A stretch of DNA of 64,000 bases from Proteus vulgaris (lineage in GTDB: Bacteria; Pseudomonadota; Gammaproteobacteria; Enterobacterales; Enterobacteriaceae): positions 1 through 64,000 of the forward strand of contig NZ_CP090064.1 in NCBI RefSeq assembly GCF_023100685.1, given 5' to 3'. Within the stretch, counting starts at the first letter, position 1; every line of letters starts with the position of its first letter. Shown in pieces: positions 22,689 to 34,381 of this stretch. The notes beneath the pieces were generated by a model, which had not been told where the DNA came from, did not search any database, and saw only the letters and a list, made by a program, of their open reading frames with translations. The position numbers and the translations under genes were made by a program.

Positions 22689-23855
22689 ATGAAAATTGCC
22701 TATCTTGATCCTTATCCAGTGCCTGACTTACGTGTGGCTTCATTACAAATTTTACAAAATGTGGATGCATTTGCTCGAGCCGGTGCTCAAGTGACATTAG
22801 TCACACCTAAAGGGCAATATCGAGATAGTGATATATTAGGTCGTTCAATTCATACTAATGCGAGTTTAGTTTCTTTAAGAGATATTCGCCGTAAATGGTA
22901 TTTTCCATTTAATTCACAAAAACTTTTCTCATTACAGATCACTCGCTGGGTAAAGCAAAATAACGTTGATGCGTTGTTTACCCGTAATTTAAAACTAGCT
23001 TGTTATCTTTGTGAAAATTATCCAGAAACTCCTCTCTTTTTTGAAAGCCATGAAATTTTCGCTCAATCTTTTGCAGAGTCTCATTCATTTGAGAAAAAAA
23101 AGAATCGTGCTAAATATCATAAGCTATTAAAAATGGAGAAATTAGTTTACAACCGAGCGACGGGTATTTTTGTTCTTACTTCATTGTTAAGAGATGATAT
23201 TGTTTCGCAGTATCAAGTTACTACGCCAATAACAGTGGTTCCTGATGGAGTTGATTTACATGCTGTGGCTGATTATCAGGTCAAGCCGTTAATTTCTGAG
23301 AAAAACTTTACTGAGGTATTGTATTTAGGGAGTTTGCATAAATGGAAAGGCATTCCAACCATGATGCGAGCAATGAAATATCTTGATAATGCACGACTTA
23401 ATATTGCGGGTGGTACACCAGAACAGATTGAAGGATTAACTTTATTAGCTCAAGAAATGGATGTAAAAGATAAAGTGAATTTCTTGGGATTTATTGATCC
23501 CAAAAAACGCTTTGAAGCAATTGGTCAACACGATATCTGTGTACTTCCGCTTACATTAACTAGCATTGGAAGTCGTTACACTTCACCTCTTAAGTTATTT
23601 GAATATATGGCGATGGAAAAACCTGTAGTAATTTCGGATTTTCCTTCAATTCGTGATGTTGTGGATGAGAAAGCGGTGAGTTTTGCCGATAGTGGTGATG
23701 CGCAGAGTTTTGCAAAACAGATAATACAGCTAAGAGAAAACCCGCAACGAGCTAAAGAAAAAACAACTCATGCCCGCTCTCTAGTTGAAAACTATTACAA
23801 CTGGGATAAGCGGGCAGAGATTATATTAAAAACAATAGAGAAGTTAATTAAGTAA
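22689..23855 (+). CDS. LPS-core glycosyltransferase, GT4-like
   Basis: 388-aa GT-B enzyme beginning MKIAYLDPYPVPDLRVASLQ; ATG 22689 was chosen over a start 48 bp upstream that overlaps the previous gene. The donor domain (VLYLGSLHKWKGIPTMMRAM) and a C-terminal YTSPLKLFEYMAMEKPVVISD motif are present. It ends 1 bp before the converging waaL stop, with no room for a terminator between them, so the two transcripts must overlap. Confidence 0.85.
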   Translation: MKIAYLDPYPVPDLRVASLQILQNVDAFARAGAQVTLVTPKGQYRDSDILGRSIHTNASLVSLRDIRRKWYFPFNSQKLFSLQITRWVKQNNVDALFTRNLKLACYLCENYPETPLFFESHEIFAQSFAESHSFEKKKNRAKYHKLLKMEKLVYNRATGIFVLTSLLRDDIVSQYQVTTPITVVPDGVDLHAVADYQVKPLISEKNFTEVLYLGSLHKWKGIPTMMRAMKYLDNARLNIAGGTPEQIEGLTLLAQEMDVKDKVNFLGFIDPKKRFEAIGQHDICVLPLTLTSIGSRYTSPLKLFEYMAMEKPVVISDFPSIRDVVDEKAVSFADSGDAQSFAKQIIQLRENPQRAKEKTTHARSLVENYYNWDKRAEIILKTIEKLIK

Positions 23856-23856
23856 C

Positions 23857-25113
23857 CTATTGTTGTTTATCTGATGGTGAGACTGATTGATTATTGAGTA
23901 AGGCATGACGCAATGCCAGCATTAATCCCACCAAAATACCCACTTGATTGATATAGGCATTTTCAAATAACCCTCGCAATACATAGACCCCTAAAAAAGA
24001 CATCAGTAGCACCAAGGAAACTTGGCGAATAATCCCGTGATTTTTTCTTATTAGCTGGATACCTTGGACAATAATCGAAGAGCAAAAATAAAGAATACCA
24101 AATAGTCCTAACACACCACCGGCAAACCAGAAAGCTAAAAAGATATTATGAGGGCCAATGGATTTTTTAAATATCCAATTTGGGTGATCTTTAACTTTTT
24201 CATTATAGACGTTATGGTAGAGTTGGTTACCATAACCATAACCTTTTATGGGGTGTTCTAAAATAAGGTTTAATGCTGAGCTATTACTTCCATTATCAAA
24301 GCGTAGGCCACTACTTGTTTGAGTTAGTTTTTGCTTCAGCTTAGCTTTAATAATAATATTCGGTGATGATTGTATGATGACTATATATAAAATTATAGTT
24401 GTAATTATACTTGTTTTTACAAGTAACCAATTCTTTTCAATAATTATTATTGATAATACAATTACTATTAATGTAACCCAAGCTCCTCTTGCTAATGTTC
24501 CAAGCATAATAAATATAATTAGGCAATTGAATACTATAAAAAGCAACCACTCATAAATACTTGGTCTCTTTTTATATGTCCAATAAATTAAGCTTACAGG
24601 AAAAAAAAATAATAATGCATAGGTTATTTCTCGGTGCAGTCGTTGACTTTGCCATGTAAATGGTTTTACTTGAGGATATTCCAAATAATACTGCACTAAC
24701 TCCTTTGCCATAATTACCAATAACCCAATCGCAAAAGCCACCATCACCATCTTGGCAATATCAGCAGGTTTCTCTTTGTACAGCACAATCGGAAAGGTAA
24801 CGGCAAAAAGCAGTAATCCATTGAGTATCGGCTTATTAATCTCTTTTATACTAATGCTGGGCTCGACAGAAATTAGTATGGAATAACCAATCACCAGCAA
24901 TAAAAATAGCAGTGAGAATGACAGATTATTTTTAAATATTTTACAGATAGCCTTAAAATCACGTACCAAATACCACAGTGCTGTTGCACCAATTAATCCC
25001 ATCACAATATTTTTATAACGGGTGATATCTGGTAAGTAGATCAATATAATGTAAAGCCCGATAATGGATAAATTCCAAAGGGATTTTTTACTATAGTCTT
25101 TAAACAACATCAT
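23857..25113 (-). CDS. waaL: O-antigen ligase WaaL
   Basis: Polytopic inner-membrane enzyme (418 aa) that transfers undecaprenyl-linked O-antigen to lipid A-core. There are about 11-12 hydrophobic segments and a large periplasmic loop in the C-terminal half (about residues 250-330). The loop contains LILEHPIKGYGYGNQLYHNV and, further on, the GPHNIFLAFWFAGG motif seen in the Wzy_C/O-antigen ligase family. It converges with the GT4 gene and is divergent from mutM. Identification rests on topology, this motif and its place among core genes; waaL sequences diverge strongly between strains. Confidence 0.85.
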   Translation of the reverse strand: MMLFKDYSKKSLWNLSIIGLYIILIYLPDITRYKNIVMGLIGATALWYLVRDFKAICKIFKNNLSFSLLFLLLVIGYSILISVEPSISIKEINKPILNGLLLFAVTFPIVLYKEKPADIAKMVMVAFAIGLLVIMAKELVQYYLEYPQVKPFTWQSQRLHREITYALLFFFPVSLIYWTYKKRPSIYEWLLFIVFNCLIIFIMLGTLARGAWVTLIVIVLSIIIIEKNWLLVKTSIITTIILYIVIIQSSPNIIIKAKLKQKLTQTSSGLRFDNGSNSSALNLILEHPIKGYGYGNQLYHNVYNEKVKDHPNWIFKKSIGPHNIFLAFWFAGGVLGLFGILYFCSSIIVQGIQLIRKNHGIIRQVSLVLLMSFLGVYVLRGLFENAYINQVGILVGLMLALRHALLNNQSVSPSDKQQ

Positions 25114-25212
25114 AATAATCTGCTATCGTCCTTTCTACTTTTAGGGAAACTGATCATACAATAAAAATGATGTTATCGCTGTATCTCTTATCTGATAATA
25201 ATGGAGCCACCT

Positions 25213-27287
<2,075 letters not shown>

Positions 27288-27288
<1 letters not shown>

Positions 27289-28565
27289 TAGTGACTCCGA
27301 GGGGGAAGATAGGGTGAAAGTAAGGTGAGTAAACGTAGTAATGCACCTTGATTTTCATGAAGCACTTCAACAGCATGGCGACCATAATAACGACGATAAT
27401 CTTCATCATTAAGTAGTGAGGCGATCGCGGTTGCCATTGATTGACTGTCTGTAACCGTAATTAATCCTTCAGCTTGATCGAGCTTGGCACAGATATTTTT
27501 AAAATTAAAAGTATGAGGTCCCATAATAACCGGGATAGCATGAGCGGCGGCCTCTAAAGGATTATGACCACCACGCTCGACTAAACTCCCCCCCACAAAA
27601 GCCAGATCAGCAATACCATAGAGCAACATCAGTTCGCCCATGGTGTCGCCAATGACGACTTGAGTTTGTGCATCAGGAACAGCATCAGTGCTTCTTAATG
27701 TATACTTTAACCCTGCTTCGCGTGTTAATTGCTCAGCTTTAGGAAAACGCTCTGGGTGTCGAGGAACTAAGATCAACAAAAGCTGTGGAAATTGTGTCAG
27801 TAGCTTTTTATGTGTCTCTAAAATAATTGTTTCTTCACCTTCATGGGTACTGGTTGCAATCCAAACAGGGCGATGAGCAGCCCATTGGCGACGCAAAGCA
27901 ACGGCTCTTGCGGCTAATTCTGGGGTGACAGAAATATCAAATTTTAGGCTACCCGTTACATGTAAATGTGAACGTTTGAGTCCTAATTCGATAAAACGCT
28001 CACCATCTTCTTGGTTTTGAGCCGCGATTAAGGTGATTTTTTGGAGCATTGTTTTGACAAAATTACCTAATTTTTGATAACCGGCAGCAGAGCGTTCTGA
28101 TAAACGAGCATTGGCAATAATCAACGGAATTTTTCGTTGATGCAGTTTTGAAATCAGATTAGGCCACAATTCTGTTTCCATAATGATAACCAATTTGGGA
28201 TCGACCGTTTTAAGAAAACGATTAACTGAGCCTGGTAAATCATAAGGAAGATAGACATGGTAAACATCATCACCAAACGCAGAACGCACACGCTCTGAAC
28301 CTGTCGGAGTCATGGTAGTGACTGTTATAGGTAAATCAGGATAATGATGGCGAAGGGCACGAACAAGCGGTACTGCGGCGAGAGTTTCACCCACAGAGAC
28401 GGAATGCAATAATATCCCTTGAGGCACGACTTTGCCTTTGCAAAAGCCATAGCGCTCACTCCACCGTTTTCGGTAGGCGGGTGCTTTACGGCTGCGTAAT
28501 AAAAGACGCAACCAAATCAGAGGTTGAATAAGGTAAAGAAGTACCTGATATAAACGCAACAACAT
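27288..28565 (-). CDS. waaA: Kdo transferase
   Basis: Transfers Kdo residues from CMP-Kdo to lipid A precursor. The 425-aa product (identical in length to E. coli WaaA/KdtA) has an N-terminal membrane anchor (residues about 4-22), the GT30 motif [14 protein letters not shown] with the catalytic Glu, and the C-terminal [22 protein letters not shown]. It heads the waaA-waaE-coaD operon and is divergent from waaQ. Confidence 0.97.
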
Positions 28566-28639
28566 GCTATCAAATTCACTTATCTGGACGAACGCTTATA
28601 GTATCACACTGTGTAGTAGAAAGTGTGTAAAAACAAACG

Positions 28640-28666
28640 TTGTGGCATTAAACAACGCGGTATAAT
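28640..28666 (+). promoter_or_regulatory. Candidate promoter of the waaQ operon
   Basis: TTGTGG (28640-28645) and a perfect TATAAT (28661-28666) with a short 15-bp spacer lie about 100 bp before waaQ. No ops/JUMPstart sequence was seen in this leader. Confidence 0.4.
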
Positions 28667-28766
28667 GCTTTTTTATTAATTTTAACAGGCTTTATTCAAG
28701 AAACTTGATAGAATTTTTTTTATAATCAAATCACATTGCTAATTATTCAAGTCCATTTGGAATGTT

Positions 28767-29831
28767 ATGAGTGAAAAAATGAAGTTAATACAAAGGGTTC
28801 TTATTATTAAGTTACGACATCATGGTGATACTTTGTTGATTACCCCTGTTATTAATACATTAAAAGCTAACTTTCCAAATGCTGACGTTGATATCTTAAT
28901 CAATAAAGAAACGATGCCAATGATCGAGCATTTTTCCTCTATTCATCATATCTTTGTACTAGACAAAGCATGGAAAAATGAAGGGAAGCTGGCAAGGTTA
29001 CGCCATGAATGGAAGTTAATAACCGATTTAAGAAATCAACAATATGATGTTGTTATAAACTTAGCTGATCAATGGAACAGTGCAATAATAACCCGTTTTA
29101 CGGGGGCTAAAATTCGTGTTGGATATGATATTTATAAACGTCAAAGCCCTATCTGGAAAAAATGTTTTACCCATTTGATCCCGCTAGGCTCTGTAGATGA
29201 AAAACATATTGTTGAGCAAAATTTAGCGCTCTTGCAACCATTACAGTTACCTAAAATAGATACTCAAGTATCAATGGCGTACAGTGAACAAGATAAATAT
29301 ATTGTTACCGAAAAATTAAAAGTACATAAAGTATTGAGTAGTTATATTGTTATTCAACCTACATCTCGATGGTTTTTTAAATGTTGGGATGAAAATAAAT
29401 GGTCGAAATTAATTGATGCTTTAGAACAAGAAGGAAATCAAATTGTTTTAACATCTGGCCCCGATCCAAGAGAGCAAGAGATGGTTGAAACTATAATTAA
29501 AGGGTGTACTTCAAATAGTGTGGTTTCATTATCAGGACAACTCTCTTTACCGCAACTTGCTGCGTTAATTGATCATGCTCGTTTATTTATTGGGGTTGAT
29601 TCCGTTCCCATGCATATGGCCGCAGCACTTAAAACCCCCCTTATTGCACTCTTTGGGCCATCAAAATTATTTCATTGGTCACCATGGGAACATATTGGCG
29701 AAGTGTTATGGGCGGGAAATTATGGTGAACTCCCCGATCCTGATGATGTCAATACCAACACACAAACGCGTTATCTCAGTTTAATACCTGTCGAAGATGT
29801 ACTGAATGCCGTAAGGGGACAACTAAAATGA
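28767..29831 (+). CDS. waaQ: LPS heptosyltransferase III WaaQ
   Basis: 354-aa GT9 enzyme expected to add heptose III to the inner core. It shows VLIIKLRHHGDTLLITPVI at the N-terminus and the ADP-heptose motif GVDSVPMHMAAALKTPLIALFGPS; both resemble E. coli and Klebsiella WaaQ. It is first of a coupled run waaQ-wabG-wabH, with ATGA overlaps. Confidence 0.87.
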   Translation: MSEKMKLIQRVLIIKLRHHGDTLLITPVINTLKANFPNADVDILINKETMPMIEHFSSIHHIFVLDKAWKNEGKLARLRHEWKLITDLRNQQYDVVINLADQWNSAIITRFTGAKIRVGYDIYKRQSPIWKKCFTHLIPLGSVDEKHIVEQNLALLQPLQLPKIDTQVSMAYSEQDKYIVTEKLKVHKVLSSYIVIQPTSRWFFKCWDENKWSKLIDALEQEGNQIVLTSGPDPREQEMVETIIKGCTSNSVVSLSGQLSLPQLAALIDHARLFIGVDSVPMHMAAALKTPLIALFGPSKLFHWSPWEHIGEVLWAGNYGELPDPDDVNTNTQTRYLSLIPVEDVLNAVRGQLK

Positions 29832-30958
29832 ATTCATTCCGATTGGCTATAGTGCGTCAAAAATACCGACCTGATGGAGGCGCTGAACGATTTGTTTCTC
29901 GAGCACTTGAAGCATTAGATAATCAAGCTGTAGAACTTAATGTGATCACGCGTTCATGGATTGGTGCAGTACAACCTCAGTGGCATATTCATATTGTCAA
30001 CCCAATGAAATGGGGGCGAATTAGCCGTGAAAAAGGCTTTGCTCGAGCAGCAAGACAGTGTTGGCAAAAAGAAAAGTTCGATTTAGTACAAAGCCATGAA
30101 CGTATCGCAGGATGCGATATTTATCGTGCAGGAGATGGTGTTCATCACCGCTGGTTATTACAACGTTCGCGTGTTTTAAGCCCATTACGTAGTCAATTAT
30201 TGCTTAATAGTTGTTATCACCGCTATGTAATGAAGGCTGAAAAAGAGATGTATCATTCACCAGAACTAAAACGCGTTATATGTAATTCAGAGATGGTAAA
30301 ACGTGAAGTGATGGAAGACTTTGGAATTGAAAGTGAGCGCATTAGTGTAATTTATAATGCGATTGATAATCAGCGATTTTTTCCAGCAACAACACTTTAT
30401 CGTGAGCAATTACGCCAGCAATACCATATTCCTGTTGAAGCAAAATGTTTTATTTATGTGGGTTCTGGGTTTGAACGTAAAGGCTTAAAAGCGGCTATAG
30501 AAGCAATCAGTTGTACAAGTGCACATTTGATTGTGGTTGGACAAGATAAAGAGCAGAAAAAATATCAGCAACTTGCTCATCAATTAAAAAGTCATGATCG
30601 AGTTCATTTTTTAGGTGTGCAAAAAGACACCTTACCTTTATATCAAATGGCAGATGGTTTATTGTTACCCACTTTATATGATCCTTTTCCTAATGTTGTT
30701 TTAGAAGCAATGGCATGTGGTTTACCAGTGATCACTAGTTATACTTGCGGTGGCTCTGAATTTATTGAGCAAGGTGTTAACGGTTTTGTCACTGATGCAC
30801 TAGATATTTCGGCAATGGTCAGTGCAATAGAGACAATTTCTGCCGATAATCTTGATAATAGAATGTCTAAAGCCGCCCGAAATAAGATATTGCCTTATAC
30901 GCCAGAGCATTTATCTCAACAACTGATTGGGCTTTACCAAAAGGTTCTTAGTTTATGA
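29828..30958 (+). CDS. wabG: Core GalA transferase WabG-like (GT4)
   Basis: 376-aa GT4 enzyme with the N-terminal RLAIVRQKYRPDGGAERFVS, which I recognise from Klebsiella WabG, the galacturonosyltransferase acting on heptose II. Donor-domain motifs FIYVGSGFERKGLKAAIE and YDPFPNVVLEAMACGLPVI are intact. Its ATG overlaps the waaQ stop (ATGA), and wabH overlaps its own stop. The UDP-GalA donor could come from Ugd plus the epimerase encoded at 53-55 kb. Confidence 0.83.
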   Translation: MNSFRLAIVRQKYRPDGGAERFVSRALEALDNQAVELNVITRSWIGAVQPQWHIHIVNPMKWGRISREKGFARAARQCWQKEKFDLVQSHERIAGCDIYRAGDGVHHRWLLQRSRVLSPLRSQLLLNSCYHRYVMKAEKEMYHSPELKRVICNSEMVKREVMEDFGIESERISVIYNAIDNQRFFPATTLYREQLRQQYHIPVEAKCFIYVGSGFERKGLKAAIEAISCTSAHLIVVGQDKEQKKYQQLAHQLKSHDRVHFLGVQKDTLPLYQMADGLLLPTLYDPFPNVVLEAMACGLPVITSYTCGGSEFIEQGVNGFVTDALDISAMVSAIETISADNLDNRMSKAARNKILPYTPEHLSQQLIGLYQKVLSL

Positions 30959-32055
30959 AGGAACATATCCTTTTTATTATTGATGGATTACCAGGTGGTG
31001 GTGCTGAAAATGTCACTATCAGGTTATGTCATGGTTTAAGCCAACGTGGTTATACCGTTACGTTACTCTCTTTAGCTGAAAAATGTGATTATTCTATTCC
31101 CGCTAATATTGAATTATTGATTGATGCAGATAGTTACCGTGGGTTGTTTCATCGACAAACTGAACTGAAACGTCGGGCAAAATCAATGGATAATACGCTA
31201 AAATCGTTATTTGCACGTAAAGGTATTCCATCACTTGTTGTTTCGAATTTGCATAAGACAGATAGGATTGTTGCTTTATCTAAAGAGCTGGCAGATAAAA
31301 ATACGTGGTATTGCATTCATGGTATATTTTCCCAATCTTATTTAGGTAATAAAACCGGTTTTTCTCGTTGGTTAAAACAAAAGAAGATCCAAAAAGTATA
31401 TCAAGGGAAAAATATTATTACGGTTTCCAATGCGGCTGGGCAGGATTTGATCCAAAACGTGGGGATATCACCACAACAATTAAAAACAATTTATAATCCG
31501 TTTGATATTCAAGAAATTAGAAATTTAGCTTTAGAAAGTAATTCTTATCAAGGGCAAGATTATTTACTACATATTGGTCGTTTTCATGAAGTTAAACGAC
31601 ATGACAGATTATTAGAAGCATTTGCGTTAGCGGATTTACCTTGTAAATTATTTATTGCAGGACAAGGCTCTTCTGAAGTTACAACTAAAATTAAAAATAA
31701 AATAGCAGAGCTTAATTTAGAAGATAAGGTGAGTTTAATTGGTTTTTTATCAAACCCATTTGCTGTTATTAATGATGCAAAAGCGGTTGTTTTAAGCTCT
31801 GACAGCGAAGGTTTAGGCAATGTATTGGTTGAATCTTTGATTTGTAATACACCGATTGTGAGTACCAATTGTCCTGGTGGTATTGGTGAAATTATGGAAG
31901 GTGAGCTTGCTAATTATAAAGCAGAGCTAAATGCAGCATCGTTAGCCGAAAAGATGCGGTTGGTTTATTTTACGCCACCTGAAATTACACCAGAGATGTA
32001 CCAAAAATTTGATATCGATGAAGTGATTGATCAGTATATATCACTTATTAAGTAA
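30955..32055 (+). CDS. wabH: Core N-acetylglucosaminyltransferase WabH-like (GT4)
   Basis: 366-aa GT4 enzyme with FIIDGLPGGGAENVTIRLC at the start, LLHIGRFHEVKRHDRLLEAF in the donor domain and SDSEGLGNVLVESLICNTPIVS at the E-x7-E site. In Klebsiella, WabH adds GlcNAc to the WabG-added GalA and WabN then deacetylates it. The order wabG-wabH-wabN here supports that reading. The start overlaps wabG by four bases. Confidence 0.8.
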   Translation: MKEHILFIIDGLPGGGAENVTIRLCHGLSQRGYTVTLLSLAEKCDYSIPANIELLIDADSYRGLFHRQTELKRRAKSMDNTLKSLFARKGIPSLVVSNLHKTDRIVALSKELADKNTWYCIHGIFSQSYLGNKTGFSRWLKQKKIQKVYQGKNIITVSNAAGQDLIQNVGISPQQLKTIYNPFDIQEIRNLALESNSYQGQDYLLHIGRFHEVKRHDRLLEAFALADLPCKLFIAGQGSSEVTTKIKNKIAELNLEDKVSLIGFLSNPFAVINDAKAVVLSSDSEGLGNVLVESLICNTPIVSTNCPGGIGEIMEGELANYKAELNAASLAEKMRLVYFTPPEITPEMYQKFDIDEVIDQYISLIK

Positions 32056-32094
32056 TAAAGTTATTTATTTCTAAAGAAGGCGTAAGGTATTTCA

Positions 32095-33060
32095 ATGACT
32101 AAACCAGCATTTATTATCACATTAGATACCGAAGGTGATAATCTTTGGGAAAATAAGGGTGAGATCACCACTCAAAATACGCACTTTCTTCCCCGTTTTC
32201 AGCAACTTTGCGAGCGTTTTCATTTTAAACCTGTCTGGCTAACAAACTATGAAATGGTAATGGATGATGCCTATATTGAGTTTGCTCGTGATGTTATTGC
32301 GCGTAATACCGGTGAAATTGGTATGCACTTACATGCTTGGAATAGCCCACCATTAACGCCTTTAACAGATGATGATTTACGTTATCAGCCTTATTTAATT
32401 GAATACCCCAAAGATCAAATGCGAGAAAAAATCGCATTAATGACTGAATTACTTGAAGAGAAACTGCAAACCAAAATGTTAAGCCACCGTGCGGGTCGTT
32501 GGGCATTTAATGAGATTTATGCACAACTTTTAGTTGAATTTGGTTATCAAGTTGATTGCTCTGTGACGCCTAAAGTAGATTGGCGTTTTACAAAAGGCGA
32601 TCCGGCACAAGCAGGTGGAACAAATTATACCCATTTTCCAAGCCATGCTTATTTTATGGACTTACAGGATATCACTAAAGCTGGAAATTCATCATTGCTA
32701 GAAGTGCCAATGAGTATTCAATATAAGCACTCGCCTTTAATGAATAAATTTAAGCAAGGCTACGATAAGTTAAGAGGTAAGCAACGAGCCCCTTCAGTAA
32801 ATTGGCTTCGCCCTAAAGGCGGAAATGCTCAACAGATGATTGAGGTTGCTGAAAAATCCTTAGCTCAAGGCCACTCTCATATTGAATTTATGTTGCACTC
32901 ATCTGAATTTATGCCAGGTGGTAGTCCAACATTTCGTACTGAAAAAGATATTGAAGGGTTATATCATGATTTAGAAACGTTATTTAGTTTCTTGTCAGAT
33001 AAAGTGCAGGGAATGACGTTAGCTGAGTATTATAAAATAAAAAATAAGGCATCATTATAA
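32095..33060 (+). CDS. wabN: Core LPS GlcNAc deacetylase WabN-like
   Basis: 321-aa polysaccharide-deacetylase-fold protein. Visible marks are the metal-site aspartate segment ITLDTEGDNLW (8-18), IGMHLHAWNSPPL with two histidines, and SHRAGRWAFN near residue 139. It is predicted to remove the acetyl group from the core GlcNAc added by WabH, leaving glucosamine. A 39-bp gap with an AAGG-type RBS separates it from wabH, and its stop overlaps the next start (TAATG). Confidence 0.83.
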   Translation: MTKPAFIITLDTEGDNLWENKGEITTQNTHFLPRFQQLCERFHFKPVWLTNYEMVMDDAYIEFARDVIARNTGEIGMHLHAWNSPPLTPLTDDDLRYQPYLIEYPKDQMREKIALMTELLEEKLQTKMLSHRAGRWAFNEIYAQLLVEFGYQVDCSVTPKVDWRFTKGDPAQAGGTNYTHFPSHAYFMDLQDITKAGNSSLLEVPMSIQYKHSPLMNKFKQGYDKLRGKQRAPSVNWLRPKGGNAQQMIEVAEKSLAQGHSHIEFMLHSSEFMPGGSPTFRTEKDIEGLYHDLETLFSFLSDKVQGMTLAEYYKIKNKASL

Positions 33061-33947
33061 TGTTTTTTAAGATGGGTTGGCAACAAGGTTCAGAATTGGA
33101 ATACCGAGAAGCATATACTAAATTTGGAGGTAGTGTAATCACTTCCCCTGACTTGCTTAATTTTATTCATCAGCGCTTTAATTTGGATGAGAAATTTTAT
33201 ATAAGAAAAGATAGAAATAATCAAATTATAGGTGCTTTTTGTACTTGGCATGATAAGTATTTAGCGGGAGAACAGAAAATAGCACATAATTTAGGACTTT
33301 ATCGTTATATGCTAAATTTCGATGAAATTATATTACCATTGTCGACAGAGGAAAAAGTATTTTTACCTGCAAAAAGTAAATTTTTATCCGAAAAACATAA
33401 AGAGCAAGTAATAAATGCATTTGAGAAAATTAATGCTCATCGCGAGATATGTTTAGTGAAATCATTTTCTAAAAAAACAATTAGTACTCGAAATAGAGAA
33501 TTAAATAAATTTATTAAAAAAGGTGGGAGTGTTGTTAATGTATCTAAATATTCAGTAGAAGAATTTACGGATATTTATGATGAACTTTATTTCAAAAGAC
33601 GAAATGAACATTCGAATAAAAAAGAGATACAGGAAATATTAAATACATTCCCTGATTTAGTCTTTGGTAATATATTATGGCTAGAGAATAATCCAGTTGC
33701 TATGCAATATGTTATAAGGAAAGAATCACCAAACTGGGTTTGTTTTGATTATATTAATAGCGGAATGGATATGAGTTATCCTGATTTATCTCTAGGAACA
33801 ATAGCTGCCTGGGTAAATGTCCGTGATGCAATTGAATATACAAATAAAAGAAATTTAGAATTAAGATATTGTTTTGGTAGGCCAACATTTGATTACAAAG
33901 AAAGATGGTGTAACCGTTCCTCTCTACAAAGAGTAATATCAATATAG
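33060..33947 (+). CDS. Mig-14 family protein
   Basis: 295-aa protein resembling Salmonella Mig-14, a factor needed for resistance to cationic antimicrobial peptides. The resemblance runs along the chain: YTKFGGSVITSPDLLNF near residue 20, FDEIILPLS near 90, RNRELNKFIKKGGSV near 142, FGNILWLENNPVAM near 200, and a C-terminal half like an acyl-transferring GNAT fold. The start is coupled to wabN (TAATG). The sequence is more AT-rich than the wab genes. The biochemical activity is unknown; an LPS-modifying or aminoacyl-transfer role is suggested only by its place. Confidence 0.78.
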   Translation: MFFKMGWQQGSELEYREAYTKFGGSVITSPDLLNFIHQRFNLDEKFYIRKDRNNQIIGAFCTWHDKYLAGEQKIAHNLGLYRYMLNFDEIILPLSTEEKVFLPAKSKFLSEKHKEQVINAFEKINAHREICLVKSFSKKTISTRNRELNKFIKKGGSVVNVSKYSVEEFTDIYDELYFKRRNEHSNKKEIQEILNTFPDLVFGNILWLENNPVAMQYVIRKESPNWVCFDYINSGMDMSYPDLSLGTIAAWVNVRDAIEYTNKRNLELRYCFGRPTFDYKERWCNRSSLQRVISI

Positions 33948-34381
33948 TTAGATTGGCTTTTTCATGCATAATACCTTGAAATTAAATTATATTTTTTAAT
34001 CTTTACAATCTACTTTTGGGTAAAATGAAGAAAATAGGTACATTTTCTTCTGATATTCAATTTAATAGTATTCTTATTTTCTCTACGACAATGCTCGGGG
34101 AACTTTATGTGTAATACTTCTGTGGTCCGAGCTCACTATTTTGATGCACATATCATATTGGTTTCTAGCTAAAAATAAGTTATTAGTTGAAAATGATAAT
34201 CAAATAGACAGCGTAGTAATGGCTGGTTGTCAGTACATTTTACGTAATACTTATGATGTAATCTCACATTTGGTTTAAAGAATGGATTGTTGCCAGCCTC
34301 TAGCCATGTTATTCAAAGTAAACTTGATGAAGTATTATATACATTAACTAAAAAAGATAAGGGACTTAACCCTTATCTTAA
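33948..34381. other. Non-coding AT-rich stretch between mig-14-like and GT2 genes
   Basis: No supported gene is seen in these 434 bp. A short broken reading stretch (about 34165-34275, plus strand) has no recognised homology and ends at stops, so it could be a decayed gene fragment. The last 30 bp form the terminator of the converging GT2 gene. Confidence 0.45.
34349..34379 (-). terminator. Terminator of the GT2 gene
   Basis: AAGATAAGGG (34354-34363) and CCCTTATCTT (34370-34379) form a perfect 10-bp stem with a 6-nt loop; on the minus strand a T run follows. It starts 2 bp after the GT2 stop and may also stop the wab transcript. Confidence 0.85.

Noticed and set aside
28605..28627. CACACT/AGTGTG inverted repeat between waaA and waaQ
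   Set aside because: Six-base arms with an 11-base centre are common by chance in such AT-rich DNA.
34165..34275. Short reading stretch (MAGCQYILRNTYDVISHL) as a pseudogene
   Set aside because: Too short and unrecognised; described only as possible decay in the gap entry.
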